Origin: Gymnogyps californianus
Lineage: Eukaryota > Chordata > Aves > Accipitriformes > Cathartidae
Length of the DNA stretch: 64,000 bases
Assembly (NCBI RefSeq): GCF_018139145.2
Contig: NC_059482.1
Coordinates: 8,795,294 to 8,859,293, forward strand
Reading direction: 5' to 3'
Shown: piece after piece, positions 1 through 14,257 of the stretch
Layout of the letters: each line of letters begins with the position of its first letter
Position numbering within the stretch: position 1 is the first letter of the stretch
Translations under genes and position numbers: made by a program
Notes under the pieces: generated by a model
What the model saw: the letters and a program-made list of their open reading frames with translations, nothing else
The model's database searches: none
What the model was told of the DNA's origin: nothing

Positions 1-1609
1 ATACTACACATTGGAACTGCCTAAACAAGAATGGGTTTGATGTGATTTCCTTCATTATTTCTAGATGTCAGAAAATCACCTTTCATCAGTTTTTTTAGTC
101 AGAAATCAACTTGATGTCTGTTCTAAATGCAGAAAAGATGTGATGAAAGTACTTTTTGTTTAAAAGTTTTCTTTCATAGCATTTCTCCAAGAAATTTCCA
201 TACCTGTCAGACCAAAGAATTGACCTGAAAAATCTCTCTGCAGAAGATACAGAAACATAAAGTGCTGCTAACTAGAAAGATCTCCAGTACAAGAAGTACT
301 GCAGATTTGGCAACAGTTGCTTGTTTCACTACGGAGAACTGCAATGAAACAACCGACGAGATTAGAACAATCAAGCGGGGAAACACACAAATCTGACAGT
401 ACCTTACATTTGCTGACTCCTCCCCTTGGATGAATACAAATTGATTTGGAACCACATGAAAAACTGGGCTAGGCAAAGCGATGAATGAGTGACGGGCGAA
501 CCATCCCTGTGGAGGAAGGATGAGTTTGGCAGCCTGAGTACTTCAATTTCCCTATGTTCTAACAAATCCAGGTTGTGTTGCTCTGAGTGACAATGTGCAC
601 AGATGTGCAGCTCTGAAAATTAACAGTGTACGAAGAATGTAAAGTTCAATTTGAAAGCTCAGAATATTTTGATGTTACAGTTCACCTTGTCACATGAAGC
701 ATCCCCAAAGTCTTCAGCAGTGCTTGACATATTATAAAAAATTTATCTGGAAAAATGAAATTTTAGTCTTGCTACTGCTTTGATGCAAGAAAGCTTATTC
801 CAGTCAAAGAGTGCCATATCTGTGCGATAGTGGCACTCCAAATATGATTTTTGAGATACAAAAAGCTATGAGAAAAACAGATTGTGAGGATGCAATGTAC
901 GAATTATTTCTTTCTCTTTTACTTATGAAGTCCCAAGGCAGAGGTTGTTAAGACTTAGTTTGTAACTGAACTTCCTTTCTCAAATACAGTACTTACAAAC
1001 ATTTGTTCAACTCAGACTCAATAAATGCATTATAATTGGTATTTACAAACTTGTTTATTCACATTCCTACAATCTCAACTTACCTAATTATCATATGAAT
1101 GCTTTCAAGTCCCCATAGAACATCTGCAAGCAGTATGAAAAGCAGTCTCAGCAGTCATAAGCTGGAAAGCTCCTATGGCCAATCACTAAGCTATCTCGTT
1201 AGAGACTCGAAAGGGAATAAAAAGGATAAGAAGATGACAGAGTTTTAAAAAAACTTTCCCCATGGCTAGGTTACTGCATCTCTCAGATACCACTGAATCT
1301 TACTTTTTATGACCTGATGTTGACTATCAAAGAAATTCAACACATCTTGTGTAACAATGCCTATGTTTTCACTTCTTGTTCATAGATGTGTAGCAACTCC
1401 AGAAGAAATGGAGGGACGTGAGAATGACTGTAGAACGAGCAGGAAAACTAAACTTTTTTCTTTCAACTTTGTCATAATTTTACAGTTTTTCCATTTGAAC
1501 TCCGGTAAGTTGCATATAAAACCATAATAAGGAAGGCCAAAAAAGGTTTGAAGAGCAACTTGCTTCAGGTGTAAAAGCTAAAAATAAAAGCTTTTCCAAA
1601 CACATCAGA
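1..1609. other. Unique AT-rich noncoding DNA
   Basis: No gene, RNA gene or young repeat is recognisable. The longest open frame is an 89-codon one on the minus strand (207-476), with no recognisable motif. The stretch resembles ordinary avian intergenic or intronic sequence. Confidence 0.6.
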
Positions 1610-2290
1610 AGCAGAAAGCCTGCCAGAGTTGGTAGGGCTGACAGATGATCAAGGAGTGAAAAGAGAACTCAAGGAATGTTAAGACCACAACAGAAAAGCT
1701 AAACGGATTCTTTCCATCAGTGCTCACTATGAAGGAGGTTAGGGAGATTCTTGACATCAGGGCCATTCTTTCAAAACTATGAGTTCTGGATTTGCCTCAA
1801 TCTAAGTGCCAATAAAAGAGGTTTTAGGAAAAAAAAAAAGATTATAAAGTCATAAAAAATTGACAGTACAAGAAACTATTCACCTAAAAGTTCTAAAGGA
1901 ATTAAATATGAAATTGCTGAACTCCTGGGATGATGTGTTATCTATCAGCTAAATCATCTTCAACAACTGAACAGAAGGTGGTAAGTGCAACATCCATTTT
2001 TAAAATGGGACCCAGGGATGATTTCATGAGCACAGATGAGCAAGTCTGACCTCTGTAACTAAGTAAATTTGTAGGAATCTGAATAAAGAACAAAATTTCT
2101 AAAGAAATGGATAAATACAATATATTGGCAGAGAGTGAACCCAGTTTTATCGATCCATTAAGGGTCTGCAGGGGCAGGTACAGAAGGGTGATCCAGAGGA
2201 TTATTTTTTAAGTTTTTTTTAACAAGATCCATTTCCAAGGGCTCAGCAGAGAACAGATATGGCAAAGGATAAAGGATAATCACTGTGTGA
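1610..2290 (+). mobile_element. Ancient CR1/L3-lineage LINE fragment (reverse transcriptase region)
   Basis: The plus strand still follows, in order, the reverse-transcriptase region of the old CR1/L3-type LINEs found across amniotes. Matching parts are a segment near 1697-1760, the 'ttctaaaggaattaaatatg' segment near 1890, a segment with 'atttttaaaatggga' near 1995, one near 2045-2110, and one near 2225-2260 that corresponds to the Phe-Asp-Lys-Val-Pro-His region. Stops, frameshifts and small deletions occur throughout, so nothing is translatable and the element is dead. It lacks both the 5' end and the 3' tail. The match was made from memory of the family, and exact ends are approximate. It is much older than the CR1 tails elsewhere in the window. 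Confidence 0.7.
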
Positions 2291-5200
2291 TTGTCTTATA
2301 GGAGTAACAAACAAACATTAAAACATTAAAAATCCTACTCCAATTGCTTCTTGTCTTAGTAAGGAAATGTTTTCTCTCTTCCTCTTACTAGGTTACAAGA
2401 TTTCCCTGCCCCACCTGTTTTCTCAATCTTAAAAGTTCTTTACAAACTATTAATTTGCTAGTATGTAAGTGGAAAGACATACCCTGTACATTCATCCAGA
2501 TAAAGGACTCCAAACTTCCAGATTGCTGGTAGAGTATTGAAGCAGCCACCATTACATTGAGGAAAAATAATATCTAATAGTAAGTGGATAAAAATAGTTA
2601 TTTTTGTTTGCATTTTTCAGTGATTTGATAGTGTTGGACCAGAAGAAGTAACTGTAATCAGTTATGTGTTCCACAAAAGGGAACTGCAAATCAGAAAAAC
2701 ACAGTTATCAAAACTTTCTCAGGATGGTTACCAATTTGTTATTGAATAGAAATTCACTAGTTTCTTCAATGCCAAAGTGTACCTGACAGTGAGTTACTGA
2801 AATTACAAAATATGTGTTCGCAAGTATACAACCAAGCCATTTGTTCCGTTCTGGACATGAATCCTCGCTCTAGAATTCTCTGAAGTGCAATTAGTGAATA
2901 GCATGCATGCTGCAGGGAAAGTCAGTGGGGTTTTGCCACTGGTTTCTTTTGGGCCAACATTCTTTGTGTTTGCAAACGTTGGCCTTCTTTCCAGAAGGAG
3001 TTTTTCCAGAGTATTTGTGTTTTGCAAAGCTATTTAATAATTTCTAAATTGAGGTTTTTTCCCCTATAAAGTGTATTTATGCCTCATTATCTTCAATTGA
3101 CATTTGTTTTTGCTAAAGTTCCCTTCCCTTTTGCCATATCTAGATTGTATACAGGGAAATGTTAAAGATTTTTCTTCAAATTACAGTTCTCTAGCTCTTT
3201 TGATTGCCCTCTGGGTTTCACTACAATCATTGGCAGCTGAGGATGAAATCATGCTGCTGAGTAAAACATGGTGGCTTCCTCATAAAAGAATTCTTGATTA
3301 CATTTCTTTTCCATATTTATTTATACATTAGATATAAAATGAGGAACAGAATGCCAGTTAGTGAGCTACATTCTGATTGGCAGGTGATATCCCCATACCA
3401 CTGAGCAGCACCTGTGCCTACACAATGTTTACAACAAATCAAGCCTTCGATGAAAATTAATTACCCAACCTAAACATTGGAAAGGCCAAGTGACACTGAT
3501 TGGGAAATCAAAGCAATAGCTGAAATGTTACCTGCTCCCTTCTCTAAAGCACACAGCTTTCTCATTTTTGCATTTTTCAGTTTTAGCAGAGTTAGCTGTA
3601 TTTCACACTCAGCCTCAGCTGCAAAGCATGAGTTGTATGTGGTAAAACCTGCACATCACAACTTTGTGGTGCAACTGTTTAATACTGTTTGCTTACTGCT
3701 ACTCAAAGAATAGGGTTAAATGATTTTAGACATTGATTTTTGAAGCAAATCATATTAAATTATGCCAGCAATTCACTTCTACCTTCCTAAAACTCAATAC
3801 AAATTGGGTCACTTCCACTGACAGACATCTGAATATACATTCTTTATACTAGAGGCAATTCATTTAGTTATGATTGTATCACTCACTGAACACCAGCATT
3901 TCAGATCACATTCAAATACAGCAGCATTTCCTGATTTTTCTTGACCCCTTAGGAGATGATGGAAACAAAAAGCAAACAGAGTTCAGAGAATATACAAGAA
4001 AACATAGAGGTTTTACAGTCACGGACAAATTCCTTTAACTTAGATGGATACACAGCAACAAAAACCTCAGAAAATATTTGTTCCTTTTAGGCATTCCAGC
4101 ATGCAACTCTGTATGCATACTGTCTTTTTAAAGTCCTTTTCATTTTCTTAATAAGCATACAGTACTGCAAGACACTGCACAGATACTAGACTCCAGACAT
4201 TGTTGATCTGATTCTGCAACTACTTCCATATCTAAACCACTTCAGTAAAGAACCATTTAAATCTACTGAATTTCTTTGCAGGGTAAGACTGTGTAGATCA
4301 CAATCTTGTTCGGTAGAAATCCCCATCACTTCTTGTATACCCATCACATTTTAAAATGAAACTCATTCTTCAAAAGTTTAATGAAATACAGAGTTTTTAA
4401 AATAAATAATACCAGGATGATAGTGTGTGGTATTTTTTAATACAATTTTAACGACCGTTATAATTAGTCTTTCTGTTTTAATGTTGTGACAATCCATTTC
4501 ATGCTGTTGAGTCAGAATTTTTACAGAAATTTCCAATCCTTGCAAAGCTTATCATACAGAAAGGTTGAGAGGGGGCAGAAGAAGGTCTAAATTATCGGAA
4601 AAGAACAGAATATAAAAATACCATAATACATGCAGTTCAAATGAAATCTTGACAGCTGCTATTCACAAATATTGCTGACATGGTTTATATTATATTAAAA
4701 TTCAGAATTACTGCATTTTCATCAGTTTCTCATTTCACAGCTGGCATTTCATGTTGTCAGCATCCTGTGATTTACAAGGCTGTATGTAATGTAAAAATGT
4801 TGTTTTAAATGGACAATTTCATAGCATGTTCACTAATTGATATGCTGTGGCAACTTAAAATGTAAACATACTGTGTGTTCCAAAAGTCAGAGTGCTTTAC
4901 GTAAGAAAAAGAGCTGAACCTAATAGCTTCAGTTTCATTAAACTTTTATGAAAGTCACTAGAAAACAAACATTTCTATGCAAATTTTAAAAGAATGGCTT
5001 AATTTGTGAAGTTGCTTTTGCAGTGTCAAAAATGCAGTGTAAAATACGTAAAAAATGGTATTGATACTCATTACTAGCAGATATAGAAGCTGTTAACCAG
5101 AGAGACCATGGGATCTTAATAAAGCACTGTTTTCTAATAATGTTTACATAGGATTCATTGTGATATTTTCCAACGTGATATAAAGCAAGCCCAGCACAAA

Positions 5201-8200
5201 ATGCAAATGCTCTATTCCAGCAATGTTTTTCTTTTTCTAAGACCTGCAGAAATGATGGAAAGGACAAATTTCCTGGGAATTAAGTCAATATTTTATACAT
5301 TTCATCATGCTTCTCTATTCCAGTCTTCAGAAGGAATACAGGACAAAACCTGTATTTCCGCAGTTCATTGTGACATAAGGCATGCAAAATATAAGTAACT
5401 CGGAAAGTTTGGGTAGGCCCACAGAATTTAGTGGAATTCCTTAACTATAACATTAGTCAGAGAAAAGTAATGCTCTTAGTTTTCACTGCTCTTTCCAAAG
5501 CTGTCTCTCCCTTTTTACGTAAGCCACTATTAAGCAGCTCAAAGTCTGGAATAAACTTGTATGATTCATACAATGTTTTTATAACAGTAACAAGACACAC
5601 AGTTGAATTTTATCCTAAAATCTGAGGTATTCCAGAATATTTCTTAATAGAGCTAAGAGAATCAGGAGAAAGAGGTGGCAAAATGATTCCAAGCCTAACC
5701 CTGTTTCCCTTTGCAAGCCTTCTGCTCTATCGGTAAGAAAGAAATGGCCCTTGACTGTGTACAGGTAATGCTCTGATACTTACACTGACATAATTTTCAG
5801 TTTTTCCACAGATTTTGTATTACAGACAACCATGGAGAGGGGCTCTGATAGCATCACCAGCAACTCAGTAGCCTCCTCCAGCAACCTTCTCAGTCAAATC
5901 CCTTCTCTTCTCACCTGTCTCTTCCCCAAATAATGTATCTTATTCCCACATTCTTTTTGGTATCATTGCAAGAATTTTTTTCCTAGTATAATACAAATGT
6001 GTGACTCATTTTTTTCCTAGTCTGAATTTTTTGCCGTAGTCTGACACTTTATTTCTGCACAGCAATGGTAAAGATGCTTGCCATTTTATAACATCATGTC
6101 TTCAGATTTTCCTTGTAGTTCTGCTAGGGGACAGGTTTGCTTGGATACAGCTAAAGTTCAATAGCCTCAGCATGTCCTCAGTAGGTCATATGAAAATCAG
6201 ACAGCTAGAAACCCTTTTGGCTAATCTTTCTGCATATGTGTATCATAATCCATTCAGCCTTCACCTTATCCAGAAAGTTTTAAATTTTTGAATAATGTTT
6301 TCAAAACAGATTTCCCTTAAGATGATGATAAACCCCATCCATCAACAAAAAAACGCTTAGTATCTTGGATCAAACAGGACATGATCAAAATCACAGTCTG
6401 AGCACCAAGAAAGTCCAAGACATGATAACTAAAATAATTCTCTCATTTGGGGCATTAGGTGAAGGCTGAACACCAGCAGCCACTTGCCTAAATGAAAATT
6501 TGGATTAATAAGTGTCCTGCAGCATCACAGCGTTCATTCCAGAAGAGTACAAGTAAGCATGGTACTTGTAGAATATTCTCTATGTTACAAAAGTTGGCAC
6601 TTGGCTATGACACTTCTCCAGCTTTTAGCTATGAACAGAAGTCCAAGGATCTTCTTGCAGAAGCCTAAGCATTCCTCGCGTGAGACTTTCAGATCACTTT
6701 TTTATATACCTCAAGCATGAATTAACTGCAATATCCTGCTGTTAGAGTCCTGAATTAGACAAGAGTAAACAGATTTTCCTCAGCCATGCTATACAAGAGG
6801 CTTTTGTATTTGTATGAATTTTTAGAAGTCAGCAGATTTCTAATTATAATGAACTATGAATTAAACATCTAATAATTTTCTTAAAGATAGGTGTTTAGGG
6901 GAAGACAGATCAACAACTACATTTGTCGAAGAACACCTTCTATATCAAGACATTTTAACAGAACAAACATAGTTGTTAGTCAACTTTTTTCAAGAATTTC
7001 TCAAGCTTCATTACAGGTTACTGTTTTTGATTAAGTACTGTGAAATTACTATCTTGGCTGGAATTTACTTATCTCATTTACAATTATTATTTTTTTCATA
7101 GTTTTCATGGTAGATTGTGCATTTACGTATTTGTGTAAATTGGGCTGTCAAGCAGCAAATTATAATATTTTATAATCAATAGTGTTACAGCGTTAAGAAA
7201 TAGTGTAAGGTTTTCATTAAATTGGAGAAGAGTGCAGTTAAAGGAATGCTAACAAGTATTGATGTTCAGATTTTATTTATCAATGTTGTTAAACTCCTCT
7301 CCACTGCACTGAGTTTATTTTTCCACATTAAAAAAAAAAATTATTTGGGATCTCTTGGGCTGAGTTTTAAACAAGATAAAGTACTTTGTGAATTAATTTA
7401 TTTTGAAGAAAAAAGAAAATACAATTTGCGTCTCTTCATTAAATTATCCTTAGCTGTATTGATTCAACCCAAGTTTAAAATTTATTTAGTTAAAAAAAAA
7501 AAAAGCAAAAAGCAAACAGTGTATCTTGTTCTGTGTTAAATTTGGAGAGTCTATCCTTGTGGTATTACGTAAAGAGATTTTTTTTTTTAATAATCTGTAT
7601 ATTATAGATGTAACAGACAACAATACTGTAATATCTTGTAACTTCACAGAAAGAATATTTTCACCCTGTATTTTATCCATTATATCAATTCCTTGAATAC
7701 CATACTGGCAACCAAATTACATATTTGTGCTGGAAAAGTCTCATATATTCAAATGTTTGAAAGAAGCTAGATTAAGCTTGAAAAAACATTAAATACACTT
7801 GGTGGGGGGGTGGTGGTGGTGGTGGTGGTGTGTGTTTCTTTGCTTGTAAATACACTGACCAAAACAGTTTTCCAATTAAAGTTCAGTGTTATGCATTCAT
7901 ATTTATGTGACACATACAAAGAAGCATGTCACGGCGCTCACAGTAGATACATTTTGATTAGAAAATATGTCATCTAAAAAGGTAAGCACAACACACTTCC
8001 TGTGTAACTAGCAGTTCAGTTTTTTAGTTTCCTGTTTAGATAGAAATCTGATTTTTTTTTTAAAATAAACAAAACACTTCTGAAGTAAATTCTCACTTTT
8101 CCTGAAAAAAATGGAATCAAATCCAGCAGTCTGTCCAAACTGCTCTATCAAGAAACTTTCCATCATTTTGCTTACTTGCTTGAATTAACTATCATTTTTT

Positions 8201-10358
8201 GAACAATACTATAATGCATCATAGGTCCAATGGAACCTTCACCTGAGTCAACAGAATCTGTCTCACTATCTTTAGCTCATTTTTCATTATGACAAGTATA
8301 TAGGACTCTCATTTATTTCAGTGAGCAATACACACTTGCTTCACATGGACAGTGTGCTTAGAATGCTTTTTATATATATAAATGAAATTAAATAATTATC
8401 ACAGTTCTCTTTTTAGCTTCTTGGACCAGATTTTTTGCATTTCTGCATGCGCCACCGCTCACAGAAACTACTCTACAGATACCCTAAGTAAACAATCTTT
8501 GAATGTAATAATGACCTCTGTCCAGTATTTATTCCTCCTTGCTAGGAATTTACTGAGAGGTCCTCTAGAATACCAAACAGATTAATGTTAGTGAAGAAGG
8601 TGAGCTAAGATAGCAGCACCAAGATGTTCTGTTTTATGCTGAATGGGTCTATTCCCATTTGTCCAATGACTGAAAAATTACATGAAGAGTTAGGGATTGG
8701 GAATCTCAATCTCTACGAAAAAAAAAAAATTAGCATTTAAAGAAGAAAAATCTTATTCCACTGATATAGGTGATTCTGGTTACTTGTTATTTAAACTCAG
8801 ACCACAGCATGACATAATACTTCTAAGTTTTCATTACATGCTGAAAAAAAAAGAGTCTTTGTAATTAATTTAAAATATTGTACATACACCTCACCTATAG
8901 TGAAATCCCATTTTCCATATTGCACATACCAGCCAGATTTACAAAACTGTATTAGATTTTAATGAGATATATGACCTCATTTAATAATTTACTTTTTACT
9001 ATTGAAGAAGTCTAAGGAGAAGTTCAAAATAGTATTTCAAAGGAAAATTGTTAAAGCAAACTACGATTAACTTCGTAGATTTAAAAAGTGTTCTACTGCT
9101 CTACCAATAGCTTTATATTCCAAAAGCAAATTCAGCATTTCTAAGCTCTTACTTTTTCATTCCTGACAAACCTAACGCTATTTAACATCTCCACCGATGA
9201 ACCACAATAGTAACCACAACTATCCATTAGTTATCTAAAAAAATCCTCTTTGCTTCTGCATTTCAGACTCCAAAACTGTGGCCTTATTGCTAAGAATACC
9301 ATGTAATACGATATAAACTGTTGTCTAGTAATTCCTAAAATATGGCTAATTATTTAGAGTCTAATTGTTAAGAGTAAAGCATAGACTTCTAAAATCAATA
9401 ACAACAATTCTTGGAGTTATAACTTGTGTCCTTTGAAGTATTCTACAGGTAGGGCAGGAAGAGATATAAACCAAGGTTTAAGTTTCAGGTAATGAGCAGT
9501 TTAGATTATGATGATTTTGAGAAAACAATGAGATTATTTTTCCAAACATCAGTACTCATCATATCCGTTACAACTGTACATTTAGAATATGAGTAAATTG
9601 CAGCATAGCAATTATTTTACTCTTGATCTTCATAACGTTATTTACATAGGTGAATATATAGACTAAAATGTTTGAAATGCTTAGATTAGGCTAACTATAT
9701 CCTGAAAACTAAGTTTACCTACTATGTAGAATTGCTTGAAATTGCTTGAGAAAAATAATTTTCATTGAAAATGGGTTTCCTTTGAAAGTAAGTTTCAAAA
9801 AAATACTTTGAGTAAAAAAACCTCAAGACCCTCAAACTTTTAATACACTTTAAGATATTTCAAAGGCAATTCTAACAAATATTCATTTAAAAATGTGATG
9901 ATGTCCATTTCATTTCAGCCTCCAATGCTGCAGACATTAACACACGTTTACTTTACTCAGTGCAGGAAAATAAAGCATTTCTGTGTGCTTGTACGATGAA
10001 GACCTACAACATTCAGAAAGAGACACGGCTAATCTCAGGGAGTCATTTCAAATCTTTCCAAGTTCTTTTCATACTTTGTACATCATCAGCAGAGTTGATA
10101 AGTGGGCTTTATTATGATTTGGAATAAGAGACATGAGAAATAGAAGAGTGATCAGAACCCTTTAAGAGGTTTCTTCGAGTTTAAAGAATGGTTTCCTAAG
10201 CGCTTCCTTCACCTCAAAGGGAAAAAGAAGGACTGGCTGCAAGGAGGGTTCTATCATCATGCATTAAAGCGTAAGACTGTGGAAAAACAATAGTTAGAAT
10301 AATTCATCCTCACTTTATTTGAAAGATTTTTCATGTGTCCGAACACACCGGGTGTATC
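2291..10358. other. Unique AT-rich noncoding DNA
   Basis: About 8 kb in which I see no gene. Open frames are at most 105 codons, lysine- and leucine-rich, and consistent with chance in AT-rich DNA. Short A or T homopolymers are scattered. The only distinct item is the TGG microsatellite at 7801-7832. Confidence 0.55.
7801..7832 (+). repeat. (TGG)n microsatellite, G-rich strand on plus
   Basis: A G7 run is followed by about six TGG units and then a short TG run. Several closely spaced GG and GGG tracts would allow a quadruplex. Length is likely polymorphic. Confidence 0.9.
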
Positions 10359-10656
10359 AGAATCATAGAATCGTTTAGGTTGGAAAAGACCTTTAAGATC
10401 ATCAAAGTCCAACCGTAAACCTAACACTGCCAAGTCCACCGCTCAACCATGTCCCTAAGCACCACATCTACATGTCTTTTAAATACCTCCAGGGATGGTG
10501 ACTCAACCACTTCCCTGGGCAGCCTGTTCCGATGCTTGACAACCCTTTCAGTGAAGAATTTTTCCTAATATCCAACCTAAACCTCCCCTGGCACAACCTG
10601 AGGCCGTTTCCTCTTGTCCTATCACCTGTTACTTGGGAGAAGAGACTGACACCCAC
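10359..10656 (-). mobile_element. CR1 LINE, 5'-truncated 3' end
   Basis: Read on the minus strand this is the 3' end of a CR1 non-LTR retrotransposon. It starts in the segment reading [20 protein letters not shown], passes through the conserved block around 'aggctgcccaggga', and ends in the CR1 terminal octamer-like repeat (GATTCTAT/GATTCT). Only about 300 bp remain because CR1 copies are usually 5'-truncated. Minus-strand open frames at 10257-10439 and 10468-10656 are CR1 sequence, not host genes. The same subfamily recurs at 62165-62646, with the shared phrase 'acttggcagtg' near the tail. Confidence 0.95.
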
Positions 10657-13200
10657 AAAAATATGGAACGCTTCACGAATTTGCGTGTGATCCTTGCGCA
10701 GGGGCCATACACAGATCTATAAAATACACGATAGGAAGGAAGGTTGAAGGAGATAATAAATATTAACATGATAGTCAGGATAGTCAAGACTCTGTTCTAA
10801 AGATTAGTAACTTCAACCACTGCTGATGATGAAAATTCTTTTCTATTTGTGTGAAGATGTATTCAGCCATTTCTATTTCGTGTATGTATTTAAGTTCTTT
10901 GTTTGAACTGCTACTGATGTTTATCCAATCACAACAGCGGAAAAAGTGATAAAATATAGATGTGAATAAAATGACAGCTTGTTCATTTACTGTGGAAAAT
11001 AAGCTATGCATATTCTAAAATGTGACACACACATCAAGGTGTCTTAGAGGCTATTTTGAAACAATTTATCTTATTAACAGCTAACAGTTAACAGCACAGT
11101 AATCTTTTCCTGAGAACATCACACTGTCATAAGAGCTAATGTATATTTTTGACCACAAAATAATGGTACTCTACATAACGAGTACATATAGTTCACTTAA
11201 CAGAATTCCTATTCTCTAATTGTATACAATTTCTATTTCAATTTCTTTAACAATTATACATAAAATCTGTAATTTTTTTTTTGTTAAATAATGGTCACAG
11301 TATAGTTGGAACAATTAAGCATGACAGTTATCTGTCGTGACACTTCTGTTGTGGTTACCAAGACTATCTTCAAAAGAAATATTATTCTGTAATATAAAAT
11401 TTATTCATTGGCTATTAAATCACAGCAACATCAACAGAAAATGCTGCTGCATTCATGTGATGTATGAAAAACTATAGGTAATAGCAGCATATATTGCTTA
11501 TATATAGTGTTTTGGTATTATGGTATTATGACTTACTTAGAAAATAGAAAATTTTAAACAAAATAGTAGCCACTGTTATGGTTCATATAGGATTATTTCT
11601 GTTTGGAAATCTAATTTAATGTGAAAAATGTGTGTGATTGAACTTTTTCTCTGTAACTGTTCTTTGCCGCCTTCTCCACTTTGCTACTATTTGCATTTCA
11701 GCTTGTTCTGTTCAGATGCAAAGCCCCTGGAAAGATATGCCAGTTAGCTTCTGTCTGGAGTTCTTCATCTGCTGAGAGTACATTGACACCACCTACAAGA
11801 ATTCTGTAGTTCTATCATATGATCCTACGTACGACAAAATAGGTGTTTTTTCTGCAGTATTCACAAGCAATCATGATGACTGATCATTAGACAACTTAGT
11901 TGCCCTGTGAAACAGGTCATAATTTTCTCTAACTTCACAAGGGGATGGCACAGGAAATTATTTCCTGAGATGTGAAATGAAACTCCCAGTAAAACAAAAA
12001 TGGTGATTTTCAGCATTTTCACCATTTCACTTCTAACAGGTTCTCGAATCACTGTGCCCTACAGTAGAGTTTGACACATAGAGAGTAATTACTATTCTGG
12101 AGTTAGGACTTTCTTTCCCTGAAGGAAAACACTCTCTTCCTAACAATTGAAAGATGCCAGTTGCAGAAACCAGTGGCCATCTCTTGGCTAAGAAAGCAAT
12201 TCAAAGGCCAAATCCTCAAGTTGTATAAACTGGCTTCACTCAAGTCAGTAAAGAAAATTTACATCCCTGAGCACCTGCCTTTTGTTCTCATTTCAGAAGC
12301 GGTACCAGGTTTAACATTATCCAGTTAATTAGTTTTTTGTATGTTTTCTAAAATAACCAGAAATCTTTCCCTAAGCTTAATTATGCAAGTGCCAGAGTAT
12401 TTTCTCTTCTAAAAGGAAAAATAAGAATGGTGGAGGACATAATGCAAACCAGGTCAGAACTATAAATTGAGAAAGTCATCTCCAAATTTTCCCACATTTT
12501 TTCCACAGATTTACAGTCATGCACTTACAAAATTTAATCCAGACTGTCTGGGCACATATGTATTTCTGTTTAATACATAAATATCAGAGTAGAATGAATA
12601 AAGTATTTTCCATGAATAGTCATTTGAATTTTAATATAAATTTTACTTCAATCATAACTTTTTTCATTACTGAGTGGCTGAACATTTCTAGGAGAAATAG
12701 CTGCAAAAAGTGAGACTGTAAACTTGTTATTCAAGAAAACAAATTTTCACAATATATATTTGGTCATTCAAAATTATTATTACCTAAATTCTGGTAAACG
12801 AATTTAAAACCAGTGCTATGCTGACTATTCAGAAGAAAAAAACAATGATATGTCTTTCACCTTGCAAGCATTGAAACATAACCATAATTTCGTTTTCTTC
12901 TGAGTAACCCTGACCGTTTCCTCCTCTGCACAACCCCACCCCAAGCCCACTGAATTCGCAGGGTCTAATAATGTATATGAGGTGTGCATGTTGTGGGCAA
13001 AAGGCCTTACATTCCCATATAACTGATCAGTGAAACATGAATTAGGATCTAGAATGTTGGATAGCCATAATCAAACAGTATTTGAGCTTTTTACAAAAAA
13101 GCATTCCTGAATGAATACTGAACGACTCGGAGATTGTCAGAGCACACTCATGACAATTTTGCAAGCAGATAAAAACACAGAAATTAAATGAATTATTTAT
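10657..13200. other. Noncoding DNA with one small old repeat
   Basis: No gene is seen. The short open frames (up to 75 codons) have no recognisable similarity. It contains the old palindromic repeat relic at 12206-12279. Confidence 0.55.
12206..12279. repeat. Ancient palindromic amniote repeat relic
   Basis: It begins 'ggccaaatcctca', includes 'cactcaagtcagtaaag' in the centre, and ends with the near-inverted 'tttacatccctgagcacc'. This resembles a family of old palindromic repeats (MITE-like, common in turtles and crocodilians) whose arms read 'ggccagatcctcag...' and whose centre reads 'gaagtcaatgg'. I cannot give it a database name. A second copy of the same type lies at 27153-27231. Confidence 0.5.
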
Positions 13201-13312
13201 TAGGACTCTAATATTGGAAGTCAGAAATCGTGAGTTCTACTCCAAGCTCTACCACTGACCTTCTGTGTGACCTTAGACAAATAGCTTTATCTGCTTGTGC
13301 CTGTTGCCACGT
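13201..13312 (+). mobile_element. MIR-like (CORE) SINE relic
   Basis: The line 'agctctaccactgacc' followed by 'tgtgtgaccttagacaa' and 'tgcttgtgcctgtt' matches the conserved MIR core (agctctgccacttac, tgtgtgaccttgggcaa, ctctgtgcctcagtt). MIR copies in birds are few, old and heavily diverged, which fits the scattered mismatches here. The tRNA-derived head and the tail are not recognisable. Confidence 0.7.
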
Positions 13313-14189
13313 TGGTTCTTTCTGTCCTGCCTAGCTGGTTTTGAAATTTTTCAGCCAAAACATTGTCTTTTCCTCCATGTTCATAGAGCCACCTAATACA
13401 CTTCTGCCCAATCTTGACTGGTGCCTTTAAGTGTTAGAGAAATACAAGTAAATAGTAAAAAAATAGTTAAATAAGACTAAAGACATTGAAGTAATTTAGT
13501 TCACTTCAACGTCCTGTAGAGAATTATTCTTTACGGTACTGCACTGTATTGTAAAGATACAGTACATATCTTTATCTAATGAAAGTTTTCATGCTGTGAT
13601 TTTAAATATAATTATGGACCAAGATTTTCTCTAAGGAAAAGGTGTAAATTATTTCAGTGCTAGATTCACATAAAGCTTCATTTTTTTCAAAGTACCTCCC
13701 CTTTCTACACAAAATTTCAGGACAACACACATTTGTCTGAGATTTCCACAACTTTAAAGAGACTCCTGTAGTCTCCAAAAGGCCTCCTGTCCATGGAACA
13801 TCAGTTAAGCATGTATCCCAATGATTTTTACGGATGTGAGAAATCTGACACACTCTTAACCCATTGGACTAACTGTGCATGTGCAGTATTAATAATCAGA
13901 TGATACAGAGTGTTTAAAGCAAGAAATGAGAAAACGACTTCAGGATTTAATGCTTGGAATGATATAGATAAAATCTCTGAACCAGGTACTGAAGTACCTA
14001 ACTAAGTTTACACACGGAATAGTTTCTACACTGAAGTTGATGTGGGACTGCCCAGCCTGTGATCTTGTAAACAGATACCTGAGTTCAGTGAGAATACTAA
14101 TAGATCTTTTAACAAATACGTATTAAATTGACTAGGAAAAATGAACAAGTTTTGGACACAGAAGTCCTCTTTTATGTTCAAGACTGAGA

Positions 14190-14257
14190 AGATGGTCTAC
14201 ATGCCTAGATGAACTCAAAAGTTCCCTTCAGGCTCCTTGGCAGTGACTCTATGAACC
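14190..14257 (+). mobile_element. Old CR1-lineage 3' tail fragment
   Basis: The succession 'ctagatgaac', 'gttcccttcaggctccttgg' and 'gactctatgaac' follows the usual CR1 3' terminus (tagatgacc, ggtcccttcc, ttctatgatt). Only about 70 bp remain. The match is short and may be overcalled. Confidence 0.45.
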
